Below, piece after piece: positions 9,020 to 17,247 of a DNA stretch of 44,950 bases (position 1 is its first letter; each line of letters opens with the position of its first letter). This DNA is from an uncultured Alphaproteobacteria bacterium (GTDB lineage Bacteria; Pseudomonadota; Alphaproteobacteria; HIMB59; GCA-002718135), in NCBI GenBank assembly GCA_902587565.1, contig CACILT010000007.1:1-44950 (forward strand), given 5' to 3'. Both the position numbers and the translations under genes were made by a program. Under the pieces are notes generated by a model. It saw only the letters and a list, made by a program, of their open reading frames with translations, was not told the DNA's origin and did not search any database.

Positions 9020-10434
9020 TAATATAGCGTTGATTTAATTTTATTATTTTCATTTAAAAACCTCTCTAAAAGGTTTTGACTAATTTTAGTTCTATAATTT
9101 TTTGACGCTCTCATATCATCTATTGGATCAAATTCTTTTTTAATAATTTTCTTTGCTTCATTAATATTTTCTTCATTAAATATTTTATTCAATAAAAATT
9201 TTTGTGCTTTTTCAGCTATTTTTGGAGTTTCTGCCAAACCTCCACAAACAATTTTTATTTCTTTAATAATATTTTTTTCAATCCTAGCATTTATAGCCAT
9301 GAAAACAGAACTTATGTCATCATCTATTCTTTTTGAAATTTTATAACATTTAAGAATATTTTTTTTATAAATGGGTATTATAATTTCTTTAATTATTTCA
9401 TTAGGTTTTAATTTAGTTTTTCGATAGCTGAGAAAATAATTATCCAATAATAAAGTTTTTTTAACTTTTCCTTGAATTACAATTTTACTATTGAGTGCAA
9501 TTAACACAGGCAAACTATCACCTATTGGAGATGCGCTTCCAATGTTACCTCCAAGAGATGCAGTATTTCTTATTTGCTCAGATCCGTATCTTTCAAACAT
9601 TTTAGCAAATGTTGGATAAATATTTTCTAAAATTGGTAAAATATCATTTATGGGAGTAGCGGATCCAATGTGTAAATTATTGTTTTTATTTTTAACATAA
9701 TTTAAATCTTTATTTGATCCTAAATAAAAAATATTTTTTAAATCTTTTCTTTTTTTTGTTACTTCAAGAGCTAGATCTGTACCGCCGACTAGTAAATGTC
9801 CATTACTAATCTTTTGATAATCTTTTATTAGAGAATTTAAATTATAATGGATGAAAAACTTAGAATCATTTTTTTTAATAACAATATCAGTTTTCTTAAT
9901 GGATTTTAATAATCTTATAACTTTACTCTTTGAAAATTTATCACTTTTATAGCTATACATATTCTTAATTGCATTTTTAATTGGAAGATAACCTGTGCAT
10001 CTACATAAATTTCCAGAAAGGAATTTATCTATATTTTCTTCTGTCGGTTTTATTTTATTTTCATACATATTGTACATTGACATGATGATACCAGGTGTAC
10101 AAAAACCACATTGAGATCCGTCACTATCAATCATTGATTGTTGAACAGGATGAAGTTTATTTTTTTGTATATGCTCAACTGTTATTAATTGCTTACCATG
10201 CAGAGAATACAAAAAAGTAATACAAGTGTTTATACTTTTATAACAGATTTTATTTTCTTTTAATTCTCCTACAACTGCAGTACATGCTCCACAATCACCA
10301 GATGCACAACCTTCTTTTGTTCCAGTTAATTCATGATTGTTACGAAGATAATTTAAGACAGTTGTATTTGTGTCTAAATCTTTGATAGAGATTTTTTCTT
10401 CATTAAGAAGAAAATCGACATGCTCTCTAGACAC
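9019..10434 (-). CDS. xdhA: Xanthine dehydrogenase, [2Fe-2S]/FAD subunit
   Basis: Electron-transfer subunit of xanthine dehydrogenase, partner of XdhB. The 471-residue protein has a plant-type ferredoxin domain (C43, C48, C51, C71) and a second [2Fe-2S] domain (QCGFC at 108-112, GNLCRCTGY at 141-149). A FAD domain follows with the pyrophosphate loop GHLLVGGTDLALE and ASLGGNIGSASPIGDSLP, then the CO-dehydrogenase flavoprotein C-terminal domain. The start is GTG, overlapping the hiuH stop as TAGTG (10432-10436). Electrons should go from Mo through the iron-sulphur centres and FAD to NAD+. Confidence 0.96.
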   Translation of the reverse strand: MSREHVDFLLNEEKISIKDLDTNTTVLNYLRNNHELTGTKEGCASGDCGACTAVVGELKENKICYKSINTCITFLYSLHGKQLITVEHIQKNKLHPVQQSMIDSDGSQCGFCTPGIIMSMYNMYENKIKPTEENIDKFLSGNLCRCTGYLPIKNAIKNMYSYKSDKFSKSKVIRLLKSIKKTDIVIKKNDSKFFIHYNLNSLIKDYQKISNGHLLVGGTDLALEVTKKRKDLKNIFYLGSNKDLNYVKNKNNNLHIGSATPINDILPILENIYPTFAKMFERYGSEQIRNTASLGGNIGSASPIGDSLPVLIALNSKIVIQGKVKKTLLLDNYFLSYRKTKLKPNEIIKEIIIPIYKKNILKCYKISKRIDDDISSVFMAINARIEKNIIKEIKIVCGGLAETPKIAEKAQKFLLNKIFNEENINEAKKIIKKEFDPIDDMRASKNYRTKISQNLLERFLNENNKIKSTLY

Positions 10435-10787
10435 TAGCTTCCTCTATATGTTGAATAACTCCACGGGGTAATAAGAAGAGGTACATGGTAGTGCTCTTCT
10501 TTGTTAATTCCAAATCTAATTATTACGTCATCAAGAAAAAATGGTTCATCAAGATTTGTAAATTCCTTAAAATAACTCCCGCAAAGAAATAATAACTCAT
10601 ATTTTCCAAGTATAAAATTCTCTTTACTTAATATAGGCTCATCACATCTGCCATCTTCATTGAGAATAAAATTTGAAATTTTAACTTTATTTTCACCATC
10701 AATTTTGAAAAGTGACCCTTTTATACCAGAACCAGGCTTACCATTATAGGTATCCAAAACATGAGTAGTTAAATATCCTTTAGACAT
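10434..10787 (-). CDS. hiuH: 5-hydroxyisourate hydrolase (transthyretin-like)
   Basis: Hydrolyses 5-hydroxyisourate, the PuuD product, to OHCU. The 117-residue protein is a cytoplasmic member of the transthyretin-like family: it begins LTTHVLDTYNGKPGSG (catalytic His 9), has a central Arg in EDGRCDEP, a His-rich strand HYHVPLLITPWSYSTY, and ends in the diagnostic tetrapeptide YRGS. There is no signal peptide. It is first in the leftward purine operon and faces puuE across 52 bp. No clear Shine-Dalgarno sequence precedes its ATG. Confidence 0.95.
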   Translation of the reverse strand: MSKGYLTTHVLDTYNGKPGSGIKGSLFKIDGENKVKISNFILNEDGRCDEPILSKENFILGKYELLFLCGSYFKEFTNLDEPFFLDDVIIRFGINKEEHYHVPLLITPWSYSTYRGS

Positions 10788-10839
10788 AATACTTATTCGT
10801 TTATACAGTATTTAGCTAAATATTAAATCAAGCATTTTT
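10788..10839. promoter_or_regulatory. Divergent hiuH/puuE control region with 14-bp palindrome
   Basis: This 52-bp spacer is the only non-coding DNA between the two purine catabolic operons, so both promoters must lie here or reach into the genes. Bases 10809-10822 read TATTTAGCTAAATA, a perfect palindrome centred between 10815 and 10816. On the minus strand it sits between a TTGATT hexamer and a TATAAA hexamer (about 20 bp apart), where a repressor would block transcription. The size suits a winged-helix dimer (MarR or GntR type), but no regulator gene is in the window. Promoter hexamers are weak guesses; the palindrome is directly seen. Confidence 0.5.
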
Positions 10840-11751
10840 ATGAAAGATGACAGAAATTATAAAGGCTACGGAAATAATGACTCTAACTTTTATTGGCCTA
10901 ATAAATCAAAACTCGCTCTTCAATTTGTTCTAAATTATGAGGAAGGTGCTGAAAATTCAATAATGAATGGTGACGAAGGATCAGAAACTTTTTTATCGGA
11001 AATAATTAATGCAAAGCAAATAATAGGTGCCAGAAATATGAATATGGAATCAATATATGAGTATGGCTCAAGAAGGGGTTTTTGGAGAATACATAATGAG
11101 TTTGAAAAAAGAAAATTACCTTTAACAATATTTGGCGTTGGTATGGCTTTAGAAAAAAATCCTGATGTTTGTGAACAAATAATTAAATCAAAGTATGAAG
11201 TAGCTAGCCATGGTTATCGATGGATAGACTATCAAAATATAACTGAGGAAGTTGAAAAAGAGCATACTATAAAATGTAACAACATTATTAAAGATATTTT
11301 TGGTTATTTTCCGTCTGGTTGGTATACTGGTAGAACAAGCCCAAATACAAGAAATATAATTTTAGAAAATACAAATATTATTTATGATAGTGACTCCTAT
11401 GCTGATGATTTACCCTATTGGATAAAAGTAAAAAATAAAAAACATCTAATTATTCCATACACTCTAGATAATAACGATATGAGATTCTCTACCTTACAAG
11501 GTTTTAACACAGGTGAGGATTTTTATAATTACTTAAAAAACTCATTTGATACATTATACAGAGAAGCCAATGAGTTCAATAAACCAAAAATGATGAGTGT
11601 GGGTTTACATTGTCGATTAATAGCTAGACCTGGAAGATTTATGTCTTTGGTAAAATTTTTGAATTATGTTTCTGGTTATAATGATATTTGGATATGCAAA
11701 AGAGAGGAAATTGCCAATTATTGGTATGAAAATTTTAGTGATGAAAATTGA
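10840..11751 (+). CDS. puuE: Allantoinase PuuE (polysaccharide-deacetylase family)
   Basis: Opens the hydantoin ring of allantoin to give allantoate. The 303-residue protein is of the metal-independent PuuE type, not the amidohydrolase AllB type. It shows RNYKGYG and WPNKSKLALQFVLNYEEGAE near the N-terminus, YEYGSRRGFWRI, the conserved ASHGYRWIDY loop, and late GLHCRLIARPGR. This family belongs to the NodB-like deacetylases but lacks the usual metal-binding triad. First gene of the rightward operon; uraD begins 11 bp before its stop. No Shine-Dalgarno is evident before the ATG. Confidence 0.95.
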   Translation: MKDDRNYKGYGNNDSNFYWPNKSKLALQFVLNYEEGAENSIMNGDEGSETFLSEIINAKQIIGARNMNMESIYEYGSRRGFWRIHNEFEKRKLPLTIFGVGMALEKNPDVCEQIIKSKYEVASHGYRWIDYQNITEEVEKEHTIKCNNIIKDIFGYFPSGWYTGRTSPNTRNIILENTNIIYDSDSYADDLPYWIKVKNKKHLIIPYTLDNNDMRFSTLQGFNTGEDFYNYLKNSFDTLYREANEFNKPKMMSVGLHCRLIARPGRFMSLVKFLNYVSGYNDIWICKREEIANYWYENFSDEN

Positions 11752-12250
11752 AGATATTAATAATTATAACTCTGAAAAATTTATTGATTCTTTTAAAAAT
11801 ATTTATGAAGAATCTAAATTTATAACAGAACATGCTAATAAAAAGCGACCATTTAAAAATAAAAAAGAAATGATATTAATATTTTTAGAATTGTTTGATA
11901 ATTTAGATGAAGAAACTAAAATAAATATAATTAAAAAACATCCTGATCTAGCTGATAAAATAAAAATAAATAAAGGTTTGTCTGAATTATCTGATGAAGA
12001 ACAAAGTAGATCTGGTTTAAAAGATTGTTCAGAACAAGAATTTAACTTATTTAAAGATTTAAATTCAAGATTTAAAAATAAATTTAATATTCCATTTATT
12101 TTTGCAGTTAGAAATAAAAATAAAAATGAAATTATAACAGAGTTTAAAAGTAGATTAGAAAATAATGATTTAAACTTAGAAATAAAAACTTCATTTTCAC
12201 AAGTAAAAGAAATTGCAAAATTAAGATTAACAGAATTAATTAATGAATAA
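11741..12250 (+). CDS. uraD: OHCU decarboxylase
   Basis: Decarboxylates 2-oxo-4-hydroxy-4-carboxy-5-ureidoimidazoline to S-allantoin, so the spontaneous racemic route is avoided. I start it at the ATG at 11741 (169 residues), because the longer frame from 11666 lies inside puuE and 165-170 is the usual family length. Family landmarks are visible: IYEESKFITEHA, the catalytic-histidine motif HPDLA (H67), EEQSRSGL, and the NSRFKNKFNIPFIFAV segment. The gene overlaps puuE by 11 bp and alc by 8 bp, indicating tight coupling. Confidence 0.92.
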   Translation: MKIEDINNYNSEKFIDSFKNIYEESKFITEHANKKRPFKNKKEMILIFLELFDNLDEETKINIIKKHPDLADKIKINKGLSELSDEEQSRSGLKDCSEQEFNLFKDLNSRFKNKFNIPFIFAVRNKNKNEIITEFKSRLENNDLNLEIKTSFSQVKEIAKLRLTELINE

Positions 12251-13220
12251 GAAATACATTCAAAAAAATTATATAAACTTGTGTAGTAAGGTTTTAGGTA
12301 CAAAAATTCATAGATTTTCTGATCAGTTTTTTGGATCAGCATCCAGATTGCTTAAAGAGGAACAGCCAATTTTTAAAGAAGGAGTATACGATAAAAATGG
12401 GAAATGGATGGATGGATGGGAAACAAGAAGAAAAAGAATTGAAGGAAATGATTATGTTACTATTAAATTAGGCCTTCCTGGTAAAATTAATTTTGTTGAA
12501 ATAGATACAAGCTATTTTAATGGTAATCAGCCTGAATACGCAAGCATTGATGCTTGTTATTTTGAAAAAAATAAATTTAATTGGGTAAACATTTTATCAA
12601 AAAAGAAACTTAACCCAAATTATCTTCATGGTTTCAAAATTAAACAGAATAATAAAGTTTTTAATTTTATAAGATTAAATATCTATCCAGACGGAGGAGT
12701 TGCAAGATTAAAATTACTAGGAAATCTAGATATATCAAAATTGAAATTTCCAAATAAAAAATTTGATTTATTAAGTGTCCTTAATGGATCAAAAATTGTT
12801 GCATGTAGCGATGAACATTTTGGCAGGGCAGAAAATTTATTACTTCCATTTAAATCTAAAAATATGGGCAATGGTTGGGAAACTAAAAGAAGAAGAGGAT
12901 CAGGATATGACTGGGTTATAATTAAACTTGGCAAGCCTGGTTTAATTGAAAAGTTTGATATTGAAACTCATTATTTTAAAGGTAATTATCCGTCCCATTG
13001 TTCAGTACAAGGTCTTTATTCAATAAAAAATATAAATATAAACAAATTAATAAATGAAAGCAAAAATTGGGAATATTTAATAAAAAATAAAAGCCTCAAA
13101 CCTAATTCATCATTAAAAATTAATTCAACTAACAACATTAAAAAAATAAATTATTTGAAGTTAAATATTTATCCTGACGGTGGCATTTCACGGATTAGAG
13201 CGATTGGAAAGTTTTTGTGA
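12243..13220 (+). CDS. alc: Allantoicase
   Basis: Converts allantoate to (S)-ureidoglycolate and urea. The 325-residue protein shows the family's two similar jelly-roll repeats. Repeat 1 is about residues 18-165 (FFGSASRLL, DGWETRRKR, YVTIKLG, LNIYPDGGVARL). Repeat 2 is about residues 180-325 (EHFGRAENLL, NGWETKRRRG, WVIIKLG, LNIYPDGGISRI). The matching motifs in both halves make the call secure. Its start overlaps the uraD stop by 8 bp (ATGAATAA) and its stop overlaps the allA GTG start by 4 bp (GTGA). Confidence 0.96.
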   Translation: MNKKYIQKNYINLCSKVLGTKIHRFSDQFFGSASRLLKEEQPIFKEGVYDKNGKWMDGWETRRKRIEGNDYVTIKLGLPGKINFVEIDTSYFNGNQPEYASIDACYFEKNKFNWVNILSKKKLNPNYLHGFKIKQNNKVFNFIRLNIYPDGGVARLKLLGNLDISKLKFPNKKFDLLSVLNGSKIVACSDEHFGRAENLLLPFKSKNMGNGWETKRRRGSGYDWVIIKLGKPGLIEKFDIETHYFKGNYPSHCSVQGLYSIKNININKLINESKNWEYLIKNKSLKPNSSLKINSTNNIKKINYLKLNIYPDGGISRIRAIGKFL

Positions 13221-13711
13221 AATATAAGATAAAGAATATTAGTAAAGAAAATTTTAAAAATTACGGTGATTTAATTACAACATCTAAAAAAAAATATGAA
13301 AGTATTAATAAAAATACAACCGATAGTTTTTTTGATTTAGCAAATATTCAAATAATTGGTGATGATAAAAGATCTAGATTAAATATTTTCCAAGCAAAGA
13401 AAAGAAACTTTCCATTAAAAATTAACATGTTGGAAAATCATCCCTACAGTTCTCAAGTATTTCTTCCTTTTAATGCTACAGGGTTTTTAGTTTTAGTTGC
13501 TCCAATAGCTGACAAACCAAAAATTGATTTAATTGAAATATTTAAAGTAAGTGGTGGTGATGGTATAAATTTTAATCCCAAAGTATGGCATTTTCCTCTA
13601 ATATCTCTTGAGAATGAAAAATATATTACCATTGATAAAAAAGATGCTGATAATAATATTGAGATTTATAATTTTGAACAATCAGAAATATTTGAATTAA
13701 AATATGAGTGA
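13217..13711 (+). CDS. allA: Ureidoglycolate lyase
   Basis: Splits ureidoglycolate to glyoxylate and urea, the last step of the pathway. The 164-residue cupin-like protein has HPYSSQVFLPFNATGFLVLVAP in two parts (ENHPYSSQVFLPF, then LVLVAPIAD) and the VWHFPL motif, as in E. coli AllA. The start is GTG at 13217, overlapping the alc stop. With PuuE and Alc upstream this completes purine breakdown to two ureas and glyoxylate; no urease is in the window. The stop overlaps the transporter ATPase start by 8 bp, tying transport to catabolism. Confidence 0.92.
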   Translation: MKYKIKNISKENFKNYGDLITTSKKKYESINKNTTDSFFDLANIQIIGDDKRSRLNIFQAKKRNFPLKINMLENHPYSSQVFLPFNATGFLVLVAPIADKPKIDLIEIFKVSGGDGINFNPKVWHFPLISLENEKYITIDKKDADNNIEIYNFEQSEIFELKYE

Positions 13712-15209
13712 TACAATATTAAATATAGAAAATATTACAAAATCTTTCCCAAGAGTAGTTGCAAACAAAAAGGTTACTTTTGATATTAAAAAAAATGCAG
13801 TTCATGCAATTTTAGGAGAAAATGGAGCAGGTAAATCTACTTTGGTAAAAATTTTATACGGCCTCTTAGAACCAGATCAAGGAAACATTAAATTAAATAA
13901 TAAGGATTTTAAAGTTAGTTCTCCGGCAGAAGCAAGGAAACAAGGAATAGGAATGGTATTTCAGCATTTTTCTTTATTTGATTCTTTATCAGTAAAAGAA
14001 AATTTAATTTTAGGAATTGATGAAAAGATGTCTTATTCAGATCTAGAAGATAAGTTAGAAAATATAAGCTCAAGATATAATCTTCCCTTAGACTTAGATG
14101 CTCCAATTACTGCTTTATCAGCTGGAGAAAAACAACGTGTAGAAATTGTAAGAATTTTATTACAAGACCCTCAGATACTTATTATGGATGAACCAACTTC
14201 AGTCTTAACTCCACAAGAAGTTGAAAGTTTGTTTGTAACATTAAATGCACTCGTCAAAGAAGGTCGTACGATATTATATATCACTCATAAACTCGAAGAA
14301 GTAATATCAATATGTGATACAGTTACAATAATGAGAAGTGGTGAAATTGTAGACACTTCAAGCACTTCTAATCAAACAGCAAAAACACTGGCAACAAAAA
14401 TGCTAGGACAAAAATTAGAAGATTTAAAAACTAATTATGGGCATATAAAAGATGAAGTTAACTTTGAAGTAAAAAATATTTCATGTGAATTTAATGATCC
14501 ATTTTTAACAGATCTTAAAAATATTTCTTTTCAAGTTAGAGTTGGTGAAATTTATGGCATTGCTGGTGTTGCTGGTAATGGACAATCAGAATTAATGGAC
14601 ATTTTAACTGGGGAAAATATTAATATTAAATCTGGATCAATTACTTTTGATAATAAAAAAATTGAAAAGTATGGACCACAAAAAAGAAGAGATTTATCTA
14701 TTTCTTTTGTTCCCGAGAATAGACTAGGTCACAGTGCAGTACCTGAGTTAAGTTTGTCTGAAAATATTCTTTTAAGTCAATTTCCAAAAAATAATTTTAT
14801 TAAAAATGGTATAATATTGAAAAATAACGTTGATGATTTTGCCAATAATGTGATTAATGAATTTAAAGTTATTACTCCTGGAAATGACGCCAAAGCATCA
14901 AGTTTATCTGGAGGAAATTTACAAAAATACGTAATTGGTAGAGAAATATCATCTAAGCCAAAAATATTAATAATTTCACATCCAACTTGGGGGATAGATG
15001 CCGGTGCTGAGCATTCTATCAGAGAGTCTTTGATAGAATTATCTCAAAATGGCACATCAATAATTGTTATTTCTCAAGATTTAGATGAATTGATTGAAAT
15101 TACTCATAAAATATCTGTTATTTATGATGGAAAATTATCCAAACCTTTTAGAACTAATGAAGTAGAAATAGAAAAATTAGGATTATTGATGGGTGGAAAA
15201 AATGAATAG
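13704..15209 (+). CDS. BmpA-type ABC importer, double ATPase subunit
   Basis: A 501-residue protein with two ABC ATPase modules in tandem, the form found in ribose-like and purine-nucleoside importers (RbsA/NupO layout). Module 1 has Walker A GENGAGKST (residues 39-47), signature LSAGEKQRVEI and Walker B ILIMDEPTS. Module 2 has a degenerate Walker A, GVAGNGQSE, and signature LSGGNLQKYVIGREI, with a Walker B ending in HPTWGIDAG instead of a canonical Asp-Glu. Such asymmetry is normal for this subfamily. Substrate is inferred from context: purine bases, nucleosides or allantoin-like products. Confidence 0.95.
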   Translation: MSDTILNIENITKSFPRVVANKKVTFDIKKNAVHAILGENGAGKSTLVKILYGLLEPDQGNIKLNNKDFKVSSPAEARKQGIGMVFQHFSLFDSLSVKENLILGIDEKMSYSDLEDKLENISSRYNLPLDLDAPITALSAGEKQRVEIVRILLQDPQILIMDEPTSVLTPQEVESLFVTLNALVKEGRTILYITHKLEEVISICDTVTIMRSGEIVDTSSTSNQTAKTLATKMLGQKLEDLKTNYGHIKDEVNFEVKNISCEFNDPFLTDLKNISFQVRVGEIYGIAGVAGNGQSELMDILTGENINIKSGSITFDNKKIEKYGPQKRRDLSISFVPENRLGHSAVPELSLSENILLSQFPKNNFIKNGIILKNNVDDFANNVINEFKVITPGNDAKASSLSGGNLQKYVIGREISSKPKILIISHPTWGIDAGAEHSIRESLIELSQNGTSIIVISQDLDELIEITHKISVIYDGKLSKPFRTNEVEIEKLGLLMGGKNE

Positions 15210-16275
15210 TTTATTTCCATCTGTAGTTTCTCGCTCACAGAGTTCGGGTCTAATGAATTTTTTTGTTCCCATAATATCTATTGTTTTAACCTTAATTACA
15301 GGTTCAATTATTTTTATTCTTCTTGGTTTTGATCCAGTTTATGCATTGTATACGTTTTTTATTTCACCTATTTCTTCAACCTACGGTATTTCTGAATTGT
15401 TTGTAAAAGCAACTCCTTTAGCTTTAATTGCAATTGGTCTCTCATATTGTTTTAAGAATAATATTTATAATATTGGAGCTGAAGGACAACTTACAATGGG
15501 AGCAATTTTTGGTGGAGGTATTGGAATATTATTTCATGATACAAATGCTTTTTGGTTATTGCCATTAATGATTTTTGCTGGAGCAATTGGAGGAGCATTG
15601 TGGGGTTTAATACCAGCTATTTTAAAAACAAAATTTAATACAAATGAAATTTTAACAAGTTTAATGTTAGTTTATGTTGCTTTATTTATTTTAGATTATT
15701 TAGTAGTGGGACCTTGGAAAGATCCATTTGGTTATAGTTTTCCGAAATCAAGACCATTTAGTGAATCTGGAAGAATGCCGCTATTATTTGATGGTTTAAG
15801 GGTGCACTTTGGATTAATTATAACGTTATTTTTAATTTTTGTATCTTGGTTTATATTTTCAAAAACTATTTTTGGCTTTCAATTAAAAGTATCTGGTTAT
15901 AGCTCTAAAGCTGCAAGATATGCTGGTTTTAATCAAACAACTTTAGTTTTTTTTGCTTTTGCAATTTGTGGTGCTTTTGCAGGTATTGCAGGTTTAGCCG
16001 AAGTATCTGGTCCAATTGGATTATTATATAGAGATATTTCTCCAAATTATGGATTTACTGCAATTATTGTTGCTTTCTTAGGTAGACTTCACCCAATTGG
16101 TATTATTTTTGCTTCTTTAGTTATCGCTCTTACTTATCTTGGTGCAGAAGACGCACAATTGTTTTTACAAATACCTTCAGCAGTAGGTTTTATATTTCAG
16201 GGTTTGGTTTTATTTTATTTATTAGGTGCAGAATTACTAATTAACTATAAATTAACTTACAAAAAATTATTATGA
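15202..16275 (+). CDS. BmpA-type ABC importer, permease 1
   Basis: Inner-membrane permease of the BPD_transp_2 family (YufP/NupP-like), with about ten hydrophobic segments. Diagnostic motifs are YNIGAEGQLTMGAIFG and the NEILTSLMLVYVA helix. The track-independent choice of start is the ATG at 15202, giving 357 residues: it follows a GGGTGG Shine-Dalgarno-like run by 6 bp and overlaps the ATPase stop by 8 bp. A GTG at 15193 is the alternative. The stop overlaps the second permease by 4 bp, so both should be made together as a heterodimer. Confidence 0.94.
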   Translation: MNSLFPSVVSRSQSSGLMNFFVPIISIVLTLITGSIIFILLGFDPVYALYTFFISPISSTYGISELFVKATPLALIAIGLSYCFKNNIYNIGAEGQLTMGAIFGGGIGILFHDTNAFWLLPLMIFAGAIGGALWGLIPAILKTKFNTNEILTSLMLVYVALFILDYLVVGPWKDPFGYSFPKSRPFSESGRMPLLFDGLRVHFGLIITLFLIFVSWFIFSKTIFGFQLKVSGYSSKAARYAGFNQTTLVFFAFAICGAFAGIAGLAEVSGPIGLLYRDISPNYGFTAIIVAFLGRLHPIGIIFASLVIALTYLGAEDAQLFLQIPSAVGFIFQGLVLFYLLGAELLINYKLTYKKLL

Positions 16276-17141
16276 ATTTAGATTTAATACTTGGAATATT
16301 ACAAATTGTTTTAATTGCAACAACACCTCTTGTTTTTGCTGGTATAGGTGAGTTAGTTACAGAAAAATCTGGAGTATTAAATTTAGGTGTAGAAGGAATG
16401 ATGTTGGTAGGAGCAGTGTCCGCTTTTATTATCTTAGTAATTACTGGAAGTTATTTTTTAGCTTTTTTTGTATCTATATTATCTGGAATTATTATGTCCG
16501 GTTTATTTGCTTTTCTAGTTCTATTTTTAATGTCAAATCAAATTGCAACGGGGTTAGCATTAACTATTTTTGGAATAGGTCTTAGTTCGATGCTTGGCAA
16601 ACAATATATTGGAACACCAATTGATGGTCTGTCACCATGGTTTTTTGTAATATTTTCTTTCTTAATTGTTTTTTTGGTTAGTTATTTTTTTTATAAAACT
16701 AAAGCAGGTTTGATTTTAAGAGCAGTAGGGGAATCTCATAATTCTGCACATGCTTTAGGATATAGCGTTATTAAAATTAGATTTTTATCAATTTTATTTG
16801 GAGGTTCTATGTGTGCTCTTGCAGGATCATATATTTCAATTTGTTATGCTCCAATGTGGCAAGAAGGTATGACAGCTGGACGTGGATGGATAGCGTTAGC
16901 TTTAGTTGTGTTTGCAACTTGGAAACCAGAAAGAGTGCTTATTGGAGCTTATATATTTGGAGGTGTTACTATTCTTCAAATGAATCTTCAGGCTTTAGGT
17001 TTAAGATTTCCTGGTCAATTTTTCAGTATGGCACCATATGTTGCAACTATTATAGTTTTAGTATTAATTTCTAGTAATAAATTAAGAATAAAACTTAGTG
17101 CACCAGCTTCATTAACTATTCCTTTTTATAAAGGCAGATAA
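16272..17141 (+). CDS. BmpA-type ABC importer, permease 2
   Basis: Second BPD_transp_2 permease (YufQ/NupQ-like), 289 residues, about eight to ten membrane helices. It contains the family motif GVLNLGVEGMMLVGA (residues 33-47), NQIATGLALTIFG and WIALALVVFATWKP near the C-terminus. It pairs with the upstream permease (ATGA overlap) and with the double ATPase. The binding-protein gene follows after a 106-bp gap that may have its own promoter, which would allow extra synthesis of the binding protein. Confidence 0.94.
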   Translation: MNLDLILGILQIVLIATTPLVFAGIGELVTEKSGVLNLGVEGMMLVGAVSAFIILVITGSYFLAFFVSILSGIIMSGLFAFLVLFLMSNQIATGLALTIFGIGLSSMLGKQYIGTPIDGLSPWFFVIFSFLIVFLVSYFFYKTKAGLILRAVGESHNSAHALGYSVIKIRFLSILFGGSMCALAGSYISICYAPMWQEGMTAGRGWIALALVVFATWKPERVLIGAYIFGGVTILQMNLQALGLRFPGQFFSMAPYVATIIVLVLISSNKLRIKLSAPASLTIPFYKGR

Positions 17142-17247
17142 ATATCCACTTCTTTTTTTCTATAATCATATAGATTTATTGATCAAACCTATTTGTATAT
17201 ATTAAGTATATATCTGAGTAATCGTTATATTAGCAGGTGAGGTTAAA
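17142..17247 (+). promoter_or_regulatory. Leader of the binding-protein gene
   Basis: A 106-bp gap, large for this genome. It holds a TATAAT hexamer (17161-17166), an 8-bp palindrome TTGATCAA (17179-17186), an A/T-only hairpin TATATA-ttaag-TATATA (17196-17212) and a good Shine-Dalgarno run AGGTGAGG about 7 bp before the ATG at 17248. It probably carries a promoter that raises binding-protein expression relative to the permeases. I see no conserved purine-riboswitch core. Promoter assignment is tentative. Confidence 0.3.

Noticed and set aside
11803-12342. Minus-strand ORF of 179 codons
   Set aside because: It lies opposite uraD and alc, is Leu/Ser/Phe-rich as expected of antisense AT-rich DNA, and shows no domain.
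16811-17074. Plus-strand ORF of 87 codons inside permease 2
   Set aside because: It is in another frame of the permease gene and its Cys/Ser/Trp-rich product looks like noise.
17142-17247. Possible purine riboswitch before the binding-protein gene
   Set aside because: I could not find the conserved core loops of the guanine/adenine or xanthine riboswitches; only AT-rich palindromes are present.
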